A stretch of 25,667 nt of DNA, taken from positions 1-25,667 of the forward strand of contig JAAAJB010000516.1 in assembly GCA_016098155.1 (NCBI GenBank). The letters run 5' to 3'. Both the position numbers and the translations under genes were made by a program. The notes below the pieces were generated by a model. That model did no database searches and was not told where the DNA came from. It was given only the letters and a program-made list of their open reading frames with translations. This DNA is from Actinomortierella ambigua (Eukaryota; Mortierellomycota; Mortierellomycetes; Mortierellales; Mortierellaceae). Below, one piece after another: positions 8,598 to 18,744 of the stretch (position 1 is its first letter; the number at the start of each line of letters is the position of its first letter).

Positions 8598-10211
8598 ATG
8601 GCATCGGTCAAGACATTCATCAGCCTTCTTAGTCCTCGGCTGTCGTCCTCTGCTACCGCTGTGGCACAGAGGCATTGCACCTCTAAACATACCGTAGCAC
8701 TTCAACGGCACTCGGTGCAAGTGCGGGGCATACGTACACGTGGTCGATCTGCTGTGCGACGCGAGATCGTGGGCCTGCAGTCTACCCCCTTTGAACGGCC
8801 AAGCTTCGAGGATTCACAACCAAAGCGAGGCCGACCCTCAGCACAAAGGTTATTTGGAGCAGAGGACGAAGAGGCTAAGAATAATGATGATGTTGACGAT
8901 GATGAGGATGACAGGAATCACAGGGAACAACAGCGGATCGTTGCCGATCAGAGGAGCAAGGCTAGGAGAAACATGGAAACGAGGACAGAGGTACTCACCG
9001 CAGATCAATCCGAGAGATCACGGCCGTCCGCTTCTAGACGTGAGAGCAGGTCATTCGTGGAGCCTATTCATCATCCAGAGTCGTCAAGAAGAGGCCAGCA
9101 AAGGTCGACCACAGCGACCAATGCACCACTTTCTTCAGCACAACAGCCGCGTGGTAGCACGAAGAAACACACCAGCACGGATGAGCCACGGATGGAGCGA
9201 GTGTCCAAAACGCTCGAGGCATTCCCGTTCGTACCCGGTGCAACGACTCATGAGCTCACTGTGGCCCACAAATTTTTCTTTCAGCCAGCCACATTTGTCA
9301 AGAGTGCCTCGAATCTGGAAATGATCCCACAAGATACCTTCATTCCTGAGGTAAGGCTGCCTGTGGTCTGCCTTGAAACATGAAAGGCGAGTGAAGAGAA
9401 GAGGGTATTAGCACTCGTCGTTTAACGAACCTCTTCCTGTAAACTGCGCCATGTTGCAACTAGGTCGTATTCATTGGTCGCAGTAACATTGGAAAGTCGA
9501 GCCTCATTAATGGCCTTGTAAACCGAAATGGCCTTGTCAAGACATCCAGCAAACCTGTAATCTATGGCCCATTGGATTTTTTTACGTGCCTGAAAAGGAC
9601 TGTCCATGATCGAGACTAACCCAACTTTTTCTTTGCCCGTGCTCACCTTCTGAAAATATCTAATCCATAGGGTCATACTCGCTTGATGAACTTTTTCAAG
9701 ATTGGCGACCGTCTGTCGCTGGTAGACATGCCTGGTTATGGTTTCAAGAGTCGGGATGAATGGGGCGACATGATCCTCGACTATTTTCAACACCGGTCAA
9801 AGTAATGATCGCAAATCGTTGTGCAGTGTTATGTATGGAACCGGGGTCCATAATGGATCGAGTCAGACAACAATCAAACTCATGTTGAATGCAACAACAT
9901 GTTGGTTTATATTTTATTTTAGCTTGAAGCGGATATACATCCTCGTCGACCCGTCTCATGGTCTCAAGGACAGTGACAAACAGATTATGGGCATGCTGGA
10001 CAAGTCAGGGCTGTCATACCAGGTCGTTCTCACCAAGGCCGACAAGCTATCCAAGACAAAGTTGAAGGCGGCCAAGACTGAAATTGAGGCCGAGTTGGCA
10101 CGCGATGCGATCTGCTGTTTCCCTCAGCTACTCGCTATCAGTAGCAAGCAGAAACACGGATTAGATGAGCTTCGTGCTACAATTCTCAAGGCCGCCCAAC
10201 TTTCAACATAG
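8598..10211 (+). CDS. Mitochondrial EngB/YihA-type GTPase (GTPBP8-like)
   Basis: Four exons (8598-9350, 9464-9556, 9671-9801, 9923-10211) give 421 residues. Bacterial EngB is needed for large ribosomal subunit assembly; eukaryotic mitochondrial relatives are thought to act on the mitoribosome. Residues 1 to about 47 look like a mitochondrial targeting sequence (basic, S/T-rich, no acidic residues). Residues about 48-215 are disordered, with a D/E block. The GTPase follows: G1 GRSNIGKSS (256-264), G2 T285 in [10 protein letters not shown]3 DMPGYG (301-306), G4 TKAD (363-366), G5 ISS (398-400). Donors are GTAAGG, GTAATC and GTAATG; acceptors AACTAG, CCATAG and TTTTAG; phases 0, 0, 2 all fit. 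The start at 8598 is chosen for the targeting peptide; an upstream in-frame ATG at 8484 would give a less suitable N-terminus. The long N-terminal extension is unlike bacterial EngB (about 200 residues). Confidence 0.9.
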
Positions 10212-10223
10212 GCAGAATAGAAA

Positions 10224-10230
10224 TATAAAA
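10224..10230 (+). promoter_or_regulatory. TATA-like box ahead of GLE1
   Basis: TATAAAA in the 139-bp gap between the GTPase stop (10211) and the GLE1 start (10351). The gap is short and contains no other obvious element. Confidence 0.35.
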
Positions 10231-10350
10231 AGGGTATCTCTACCAAGCCACACCACTGCAGGGGGGGGGAGACGTGGGTTTCGTTGCCACCGATTTCATT
10301 CAATCACTTGTACATTGGTCTCCTCGTCCTCACACCCACCACTCCACTTC

Positions 10351-13008
10351 ATGGATCACTCTCTCGAAGCCATTCTTCGGCGCTCCATTCGCGATGCACC
10401 GCTCTCGCAGCCAGAGCTAGATCACATAGGCTCATTGCAGCCCGACCGCGGGAACAACCCCTTCCCCACCCCGCCATTAGAGTCCGCCCACCGCATCAGC
10501 CCCTATGGCAACACCTTCCGTCCGTACACCGTTGACAGCACCTCCTATACAGCTACAGCAACAACATCAAAGCGACCCACTTCTTCTTCATCATCCACCA
10601 CGCGTACAATTGCCGGCGCACCTTCGGCTGCGCGCCGTTCGGCTGGCGATTCCGCCAAACAGTCTGTCCAGCGCGTGCCCAACCGTGGGTATTATTTGCC
10701 CGACTTCTCCTCGGACGAAGAGGAGGACGAAGACGAGGAAGATCAAGCTAGCAGTGAAGATGAAGGGCTGGATGGAGTAGACATGAACGACAAAGAGAGT
10801 GACAGTAGCAACTTGGAGGACGAAGGTCGATTGGATTGGAACAGTTCGTTCAACCTTCTGAAGATCGATCCCCGCAACCCGGCTTATCATGTCGCGAGCC
10901 TGGCGTCAAGGCGAGGTCCTTGGGATGTGCGAGAAGAGCGGGAAAGGAGCTTGGCCAAGGTAAAATTCGAGAGAGAGAAAAATGACGGCTGTCATCTTGT
11001 GAACGCGACAGCGGAATCCCTAGACCCCAAAGAGGGTGAGGAGAGTGATCTTGTTAGTGGACATACTCATCTCATACTGTTGAAAACATCGCTCTTCTGA
11101 ACCTCAATTGATAGAAACACGTGTCAGAGGTGGTGGATAAGATGTATGGCGAAGTAAAGTCGATTCAGCAGGCACCTAGCAAGCCACTCGTCCCTGCCTG
11201 CGTCAAGGACTCTGGAAACGGACAGCAATTGGCACGACAGGCATTACAACAGGCCAATGCCTTGAAGGAGAAGCGAAGCAAAGAGGTCAAGGACCGGAAT
11301 GATGCCCTGTCCAAGGTATAAAAAAAAGGAAGGAAGGAAGGATCCAATGCGTTTGAAAGATATGCATATTCGCCATTCAGTTATGTCCTCCTTGTGTTCT
11401 CATGATGAAAGTCCTCCTCCCATAGGATATCGATGCATGTCTAGCCATCCTAGAGCATGAACGGCAGGAGGCACAGCGGATCCGTGACGAAGCAATTCGG
11501 AAGGAGCGCGAGGAGCGTGAACGACTAGCGAGGGAGGCTGAGGAAAAGAAGAAGGCACTGGAAGCAAAGAAGAAGGCGGAGGAACAACGGTTGGTCGAGG
11601 CCAAGAAGAAGCAGGAAGAACAGGCAGCCAAGAAGAAGGCCGAGCGGGCTGCGCAAGCTACAGCCAATGTGGGTGCGCTGAACGTTAGCCCGGCCAGCAA
11701 GGACGAGTACGACAGGTACTGGGCCATCTTTTGGTGGTTCAGGAACACTATCAAGCCCAATATTGCTGCGAATACACCATTGCGGAAACAAGTGAATGCC
11801 ATCAAGCGCGACATGGTACCGGCGGTGGGACAGTTGGTGAACAAACGCACCAGCATCATCGAATGCTACAATGAATTGATGGACGCATTCGGAAGGGCCA
11901 GGCAGCTCGGAGAGGAAGCATATATTTGGATCCTATACTTTACCGCCAAGACGTTTGTGGTAAGTCTTTCGATTGAGAGGTGAGCCTTCTTTTTGAAGGA
12001 AACATGATATCGGTCTGGTAGGTCGTCGAGTTCTCAGCTTATTCTTTTAAACGGTTCGTTTTTTTTTTTTTACATTCTTGTAGATCCAAGCAGAGACGGA
12101 GGCACGAATCAATGCCGGCCTGATGTATCAGTACGCGCATGTCATTGTGTTGTTAATGCAGAAACACCCCACGTTTCTGGACGTCTTGATGGCCCGATTT
12201 GTGAAGAAGTGCCCTTATGTCACACCCGTATACCCCGTCGCAGACGATGTAAGAAACGAGAAAAGTTTTATTTCGAAATCCTTTATATCCTGTCCGATCT
12301 CAATCAATCCTTTGCTCAACCCTCTATTTCTTCTTTTTTTTCGATGTAGAAAATGACTCGCGAGGAGTACCTAAAGAAATTGGCCTACGTCCAAAAGGAT
12401 GGCAAGTGGGAAGACGAAGCCGAATACATGGCAAGGCAAAGCGCAATCTTTGCGTTGTATTGTGCTATTATGCAGACCAAACCACTTCGTACGTTTATGG
12501 CATGGATTGTATAGGGACCAGACTTTTGAATCATCCTTCATACTGACTAGGATCATGCTATCCATTTTTTATTTGTCTTGTCGTAGAGGGCAACAACCTA
12601 TACCCCATCAGTCACGGTTGGACTTGGATGGCTCGCATCCTGAATATGCCACCCCGTTCGATCACTCCCAACCTGATTGATGTGTTCCTTGACGTATGTC
12701 TTTTTCCGTGAAAATCATATGGACGTTTCTGTTCTTGGTCATTGTGTACTTACCACTTTACATCATTCGCCCCCCTACCTTCCTGATACCCCTCCATCGT
12801 CTTGTAGATTTGCGGGCCTGCATTCACGGAGACGTATCGCGGGCAGGCACTGAAGGTCTTGCAACTGGTGTTTGAAGAGTTCCTATCCTTGATTCCCAAG
12901 AAGGGTGCACCAGGGACATCAAGGTTGAAACAAGCACTCATCCGCTTCTTTGGCGAGAATGGACGCCGGTTTAAAGATTTGCCAGAGAGATATCCTAGCA
13001 ACGCGTAA
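10351..13008 (+). CDS. GLE1: GLE1, nucleoporin and mRNA export factor
   Basis: Gle1 sits at the cytoplasmic face of the nuclear pore, where with inositol hexakisphosphate it activates the DEAD-box helicase Dbp5 to release exported mRNPs. Seven exons (10351-10959, 11115-11315, 11426-11959, 12084-12248, 12350-12488, 12587-12693, 12808-13008) give 651 residues. Residues 1-203 are disordered, with an acidic block (SSDEEEDEDEEDQ). Residues about 280-340 form a charged coiled coil (EHERQEAQRIRDEAIRK and KKKAE repeats). The C-terminal helical-repeat domain follows from about 365, with WWFRNTIKPNI, GWTWMARILNMPP and GRRFKDLPERYP. All splice phases agree (0,0,0,0,1,0) with GT-AG ends. Total length is in the range of fungal and animal Gle1. 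The gene lies 139 bp after the GTPase and ends 140 bp before the ADE1 stop, tail to tail. The start is the first ATG of the frame that follows the intergenic gap. Confidence 0.92.
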
Positions 13009-13148
13009 AACAACCAGAGCCGTTTCCTTAAGATTTGGCTAATTGCTATAGTAAGAATGGTATTATGACAAAAAAAAATGCTATAAACAGTGAACGACTA
13101 CTCTTCTCTCTACCCTTTCTCCTTGCTTCCTTTCGCCCTTCCTGGAAC

Positions 13149-14607
13149 TTAAAACTGAGCACCCTCGCCTGTGAGCAGTTTGTAAGCCTCGAGGTATTTG
13201 GCGAAAGTGTTTTCAACGACATGGTCGGGGAGGGTGATGCCAGTGTTCTTGTCAAAGCCAATGGACTCGAGGTAGTTGCGAAGGTACTGCTTATCAAAGC
13301 TGTCCTGCGTGGCGCCAACAGTGTAAGTAGCAGCGGGCCAGAAGCGGGACGAGTCTGGGGTGAGGACCTCGTCGATCAAGTACAGGTTGTCGTCTTCGTC
13401 GACACCAAACTCAAACTTTGTGTCGGCGATGATAATACCACGCTCGCGGGCATAGTCGCGGGCCTTTGTGTAGATCTCGAGCGACATCTTCTCCATCTGG
13501 GCCGCGAGCTTGGCACCGATGATGGCTGGTACCTTGGAAGGGTGGATGTTCTCGTCGTGGTCGCCAATCTCGGCCTTGGTCGACGGTGTCCAGAGCGGCG
13601 TCGCAAAGGCCTCGCTCTCCTGCATGCCAGCGGGCAAGGCAATGTCGCAGACGCTGCCCTTGCTCTTGTATTCCTTCCATGCGGATCCTAAAACAGACAC
13701 ACACACACACACGTTATGAACGCAACAGAGGAAATGATAGGAGGAAGGAAGGAAGCGGGGAGAGTTAGCACAGTCGTTCTACGTCGTTTTTCTCGAGTCG
13801 GAACAAGAAAAAAGAGTGAAATTAATGCTCGAATGCACATTGAGTCAGAGTTTTTTTTTTCTCTCTCTGGAGAAGGCCAATCCCTCCACTTTCCCCTTCT
13901 CCCTCTTGAGCGGGCCGGGAAAAGGGGGAGGGATGGTTGGGTGAAAGGCGGAGGAGCGGAGAACCGAGTTTCTCACGATCTTATCTTTCACACCAGAATA
14001 GTCATGACAGCCAACCAAACCCGATATCCCTTCAGATAGATCCTTGTTCTTCCCTTCTTACTATCATTTTTTTTCTCTCTCTCTCTTTGATTTCCTTACC
14101 AGTGATGTAGCCACGGACAATTGACTCGATAGGAAGGACACGGAGGCTCTTGACAAGCATGCAGCGTCCCTCGAGCTGGTCGCGGTACTGCTTGACCTTG
14201 TCGGGCATCTTTTCAAAGTCGGCAGTGATCAAGTGGTTGGGCATGACACCCTTGAGGAAGTCGAACCAGAAAACACTGATCTTTGTAAGCAGCTTTCCCT
14301 TGTTGGGGATGCCCTAGTAGAGGGGGAGTGAAGGATAGAAAAGAAGGATTGGGGGAGATTGAGCTGCCTGTATCGTCCTGTCTGTCTTTGTATATCATAT
14401 ATATGTCTTGTCTGTGTGTATCTTGCTGTCGCTTGTGTTTTTTTTTTTTTTGTTATCACGTACGTTGTTCATGATCACATCAAAGGCGCTCATGCGATCA
14501 GTGGCCACAAAGAGCAACGACTGGCTGTCGACGCGGTACAGGTCGCGGACCTTGCCCCGGCCAATCAGCTCGAGGTCAGGGCAGTTGGTGGAGACAATGG
14601 CAGCCAT
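13149..14607 (-). CDS. ADE1: ADE1, phosphoribosylaminoimidazole-succinocarboxamide (SAICAR) synthase
   Basis: Cytosolic enzyme of purine biosynthesis: condenses CAIR with aspartate using ATP to give SAICAR. Three exons (14607-14464, 14313-14100, 13687-13149) give 298 residues, near the length of yeast Ade1. Visible motifs: GKVRDLY near residue 18-24 (ATP-binding loop), [12 protein letters not shown] (35-46), the first family signature around [16 protein letters not shown], and the second signature [11 protein letters not shown]. Phases fit (0, then 1). It is the monofunctional fungal/bacterial type, not fused to AIR carboxylase as in animals. Intron 1 is 149 nt (14314-14462). Intron 2 is 412 nt (13688-14099), long for this window, and holds an (AC)n run at 13697-13712 and CT-rich blocks. 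Convergent with GLE1, divergent from the VID30 homologue. Confidence 0.95.
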
Positions 14608-15136
14608 GAGAAGTCAGGAATGAAGAGGTGATCCGGGGTCAGGATTGTGAAGAGGATGAGAGAGAAAGAGAGAGCGAGATTCAAAAAAAGGAAACCCTAT
14701 CCCCGCATTTTCTCCTTCTGAGTCTCAATAATCGCTCCCTTCTTGTCCTCCTCGGCAGTTGGAGGGAAGGAGAGTAGAAGCGAAGAAGGGGGGGGGAGGC
14801 AGTCAAAAGAAACAGTCCTTAGAGTACCCTCCCGTTGGAGGACTTTGGCTGGCTGGACACTTTTTTTCTTCTTCTTCGCTTCGAACACGCCATTTGTGTT
14901 TCTTTCACTTGCATTGCATTCCCTCAATAACATTCATCTCCTCTCTTTTGTCTCTCACTCTCCTCCCCAACACAGACCTTGCATCCGCCTGACCCTTTCT
15001 TTCTATCGCACTTGTTAGGCCACCCCTTCTATCTCCCAACACAGTGGCACTGGAAGCCTATTCCTCTCCTCACCCACCTCTTGTCGCTTCACTGTCCACC
15101 CAACCAGCCCAACCCCAGCCCAACCAGCAGATAGCC
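14608..15136. promoter_or_regulatory. Divergent promoter region of ADE1 and the VID30 homologue
   Basis: About 530 bp between two head-to-head genes. It has G-rich then T/C-rich tracts. No clear TATA box and no TGACTC (Gcn4/Bas1-type) element in a position I would trust. A CCAACACAG motif ending at 15043 could be a splice acceptor for a 5'UTR intron of the plus-strand gene; the frame then stays open from 15044 into the ATG at 15137. Confidence 0.4.
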
Positions 15137-18100
15137 ATGTTCAACAGCAGCAGCGGCAGCAGTAATCCCAGTAACAACAATAGCAACAGCAATAACAATA
15201 ACAGCAACAACAACAACAACAGCTGGCCCTCACCACGACAGACTCGTCGTCCACTCCTTGCCGACGAGATGGACATTGAAACATCCACCCAGTCCGACTC
15301 GGACTCGGACCACGACTCGTCTCTTTCTCAGCCTTTCCTGCGCTTTAGTGCCCTTCTAGCAAGTATGAGAAGAGATGAGAACCTTTGGCTCTTTTTTTTT
15401 TAAATCTTTCCAGGTTGTTGTTCTCTTGAAAAACAAAAAAGTCGTTTCCTGCTTGACTCACTCTGGCCACCCTGTTTTCTTCTCGCCCAACTGCCTTCCC
15501 TCACTCCGCTTACCACTAGGCTCGTCAGGAAGAAATCACACGAGCACCAGCGCGGCTCAACAATATGCCCAGCTACAGCTGCGTCGTGCTGCCCATCGTC
15601 CATACCTTTCCACATCTGGTGGTAGTAGTAGTAACAGCGGTGGTAGTGGCTCACGACCCACATCACGGTCCTCTCATATCACTTTTGGCACCCTGAAAAA
15701 GGCCTCCATGTCCTCGCGGCCGTCCTCGACCCATGGCACCAAGGCCAAGCTGACGGTGTTGCCAACGTACTTGCGCCATACTAGTTTCCTGGACCACTTT
15801 CTACCCGAAGGCACGCCTCCACCAGGCAGCAATTTACCATCAACAGGCTCCTCGGCCGACCATGAATCGACTAAGCGTCGCCGCCTGGCGGACATGCCTC
15901 CTTACCAACAAAATGTGATCCAGCACGATCAGCATGGTTTACTTCGCGGTGTATATCACTCACAACAACGCCAGCATCAGCAGCATGTTCATCAGCGACG
16001 ACACCATTTCCGGCGCTCGAGCGATAGCAGCAACAGTAGTAGTGGCGGTAGCAGTGGCAGCAATGGCAGTGGAAACGAGTCTGGATATTCTCGCTCTTCC
16101 GACCACATCGTCGCCTCTGGTAAGGCGACAGCTTCATTGGTTGAAGAGCGATCCCCACTCAAGTATCAGCTACCCTCTCGATGGAGCTGTACTGACAAGT
16201 TGGATCAGATGGAACTGGCCGAAGATGACTTGCAGGTGAAATATGTCGGTAAGTGATAACAGCATTTCCATTCCGTCATCACACCCCTCCCTCCCTCTGG
16301 ATTATATATTGTGGGCAAGATGCAGGGTGTCCCCCACTATATGTCGCTCTTTCTTTTCTTATCTTTATTCACACTGTTTGCTCTCATACACCGTACTATT
16401 CGCTTAGGCGAAGGAGAGGAGGATACAGATGCTGCAGCCATCCGTGCTAATCGGCCTATTCCTCCTCAATGCGGCATCTACTACTTTGAGGTTTATATCA
16501 AGAACAAAGGTCGACATGGGTAAACTACCAGCTATTCAAATCCTCAAAGAGCAATTCTTATTGTGTATTAGGACGAACAATGAACACTCTCAAGACTCAC
16601 AGCTCTATTATTTTATCCAAAAAAAAAATATGGCTTGAATGATTCTGTTATAGATACATTGGCGTTGGAGTGTGCAATTCTACCGTCAACCTTGCCCGTC
16701 TTCCAGGTAACTTATCCAAAACAACTTGATCTCAATAGGTGTACTTTTTTGGCATGGTGAATCTCGAGTTGTTTCGGATTGGCTAAATATTTTTTTTTCG
16801 GTATATAGGATGGGATCGTGATTCATGGGGTTATCATGGTGACGATGGACATAGCTTTGGAGGTAGAGGTAAAGGCGACCCCTATGGACCGACTTTTACG
16901 ACAGGAGACACAGTTGGCTGCGGTATCAACTTTCGTGACAACACGCTATTTTATACAAAGAACGGTGTCTATCTAGGTAACATGTGATTTTGTTGTGGCT
17001 TTTGATAATATGAAGTGGAACAAAAGAAAAGACAACAATCAGGCGAGAACCAGCGATTTCAGATTGATGACAGAAGACGCTAACACAATGATGTTTGCCT
17101 TTTATTTCTCTGCGCTCTTGCCTGGTGTGACACATCCTCGAAAAAAAATATAGGCATTGCTTTCAGGGACTTGAGGGGCACTTTGTACCCTACAGTGGGA
17201 ATGCGGACACCGGGTGAGATACTGGAGACCAACTTTGGGCAGAGCGAGTTTATGTTTAACATTGTAGATCACGTCAAGAATGAACGGATGGAGTCGTGGC
17301 GCCAAATGGAGGAGTCGGCCTTACGAGGACCACCCATTCAGCTGGACTACAGTCTGGCCAATTTGGTTTTGTCGTATATGGTGCACCATGGCTATTCCGA
17401 GAGTGCCAAGCAATTTGCTCAGGACCTTCAGCTGGGAGTAGGAGCGGCGCCAGCTTCATCACCAGATTCTTCATCGCCGTCGTCGTCGTCTCTAGAAACC
17501 AGCAAAACCAAAGCACTCGTCGATGGTGCTATCGGCACCACCGCCACGATCTTCACCAGCCAAGCGGCTGAGCATCTGCATATGGTAGAGGATACGATCA
17601 AGCGGAAAGCAATCCGACATGCGATTCTTGAAGGGGACGTGGATGGTGCGATCGAGATGCTGCAGGAGTCGTATCAAGGGGTGCTCGACACGGAGGAAGA
17701 TTTGATGTTGCAGTTGCAGTGCCGCAAGTTTATGGAAATGGTGCGGAATGCATCAAGTCATCGACGTTGTCATGGCAATCACTCTAGCATCGCCTCAAGC
17801 CATGGTGGCCGCTGTCTCAAGATCAAGGAGGAGAGCAACAACGACGACGATGATGCGATGGATGTGGATGAGCCGGTGACAGTCCCTCAGCATGGCCACG
17901 GCAAGGAGAAGGAGAAGAAGCAGACGCACAAGGACATTAAGCAAAAGAACAAGGCCAAGGCGATCTACCGCGATGAGGATGAAGATCTGGAGGCGGATGG
18001 CCCTGCTGCAGAGGAGCTCGACATGTTGGCGGAGGCGATTGAGTTTGGGCAGACTTTGCAACAACAGTACAAAGATGATCGGCGGCCAATTGTTCAGCGG

Positions 18101-18415
18101 ATGCTGGTCGATGCCTTTTCGGTGCTGGCGTACAAGGACATGGAGGAGGAGGTGGTGGAGGGTGGCGCTACATCGACTACAGGATCATCGACGACGGTGA
18201 CGAGCAAGAGCAGTTGTAAGTCGAGGCACGCGAACATGCTTAGTCGTGAAGGGGTCGCGAATGCGGTCAATCTTGCGATCCTTGCATCGCAACAGCTACC
18301 GACGGTAGCGCCGTTGGAGACGATCTACCGGCAGACAAAGATGACACTGGAGGAGCTGACTCGACGCGGGGTTGGTAGCGCAGCGTTCTTTGATTTCCAC
18401 AAGGACTGCTTCTAA
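15137..18415 (+). CDS. VID30: RanBPM / Gid1 (Vid30) homologue, subunit of the GID/CTLH ubiquitin ligase
   Basis: Scaffold subunit of the GID (yeast) or CTLH (animal) E3 ligase, which in yeast degrades gluconeogenic enzymes when glucose returns. Six exons (15137-15362, 15520-16248, 16408-16519, 16654-16706, 16809-16976, 17154-18415) give 849 residues. Residues 1 to about 315 are low-complexity, rich in S, N, Q and H. The SPRY region is about 320-465 ([44 protein letters not shown]). LisH is about 493-525 ([20 protein letters not shown]), CTLH about 573-625 ([20 protein letters not shown]), and the C-terminal CRA region runs to about 849, interrupted by an acidic and lysine-rich insert. Phases agree at all five junctions (1, 1, 2, 1, 1). 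The first ATG of the open frame is 15137; an in-frame open stretch from 15044 lacks an ATG, so a further 5' exon is possible. Confidence 0.92.
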
Positions 18416-18744
18416 AAAACCAAATACTTTTTTTTTCTTCTTACATTCAAAAAAAACCCCTCCCTGAGCCTTGGGATGTGTGTGTGTGCAAATGCGTAGC
18501 CTTGGGTATGTTTGGGTGGATGAGCCAGCCTTTGCCCCATGCGCAGAGCTACTGGCGTGACTTTGATTGGCAGCCAATTGGTGGGACAAGAAAAATCAGT
18601 TCACCTTTTAGAGGGGGGGGGGGAGATAAAAAGCACACAATCTTTCTGCTGGCCCCTACCAAAAAGTAACCTTCTTTTTCTTTCTTTTTTCACCCCTTTC
18701 ATTCTTTCCCACCTTCACCCTTCATCACCTCCTCATTACTCAAC
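18416..18744. promoter_or_regulatory. Gap between the VID30 homologue and cytochrome b5
   Basis: About 330 bp holding the 3' end of the upstream gene (T-rich with AAAAAACC near 18413-18460) and the promoter/5' leader of cytochrome b5, which is CT-rich just before the ATG at 18745. No gene-like frame and no clear TATA box. Confidence 0.5.
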
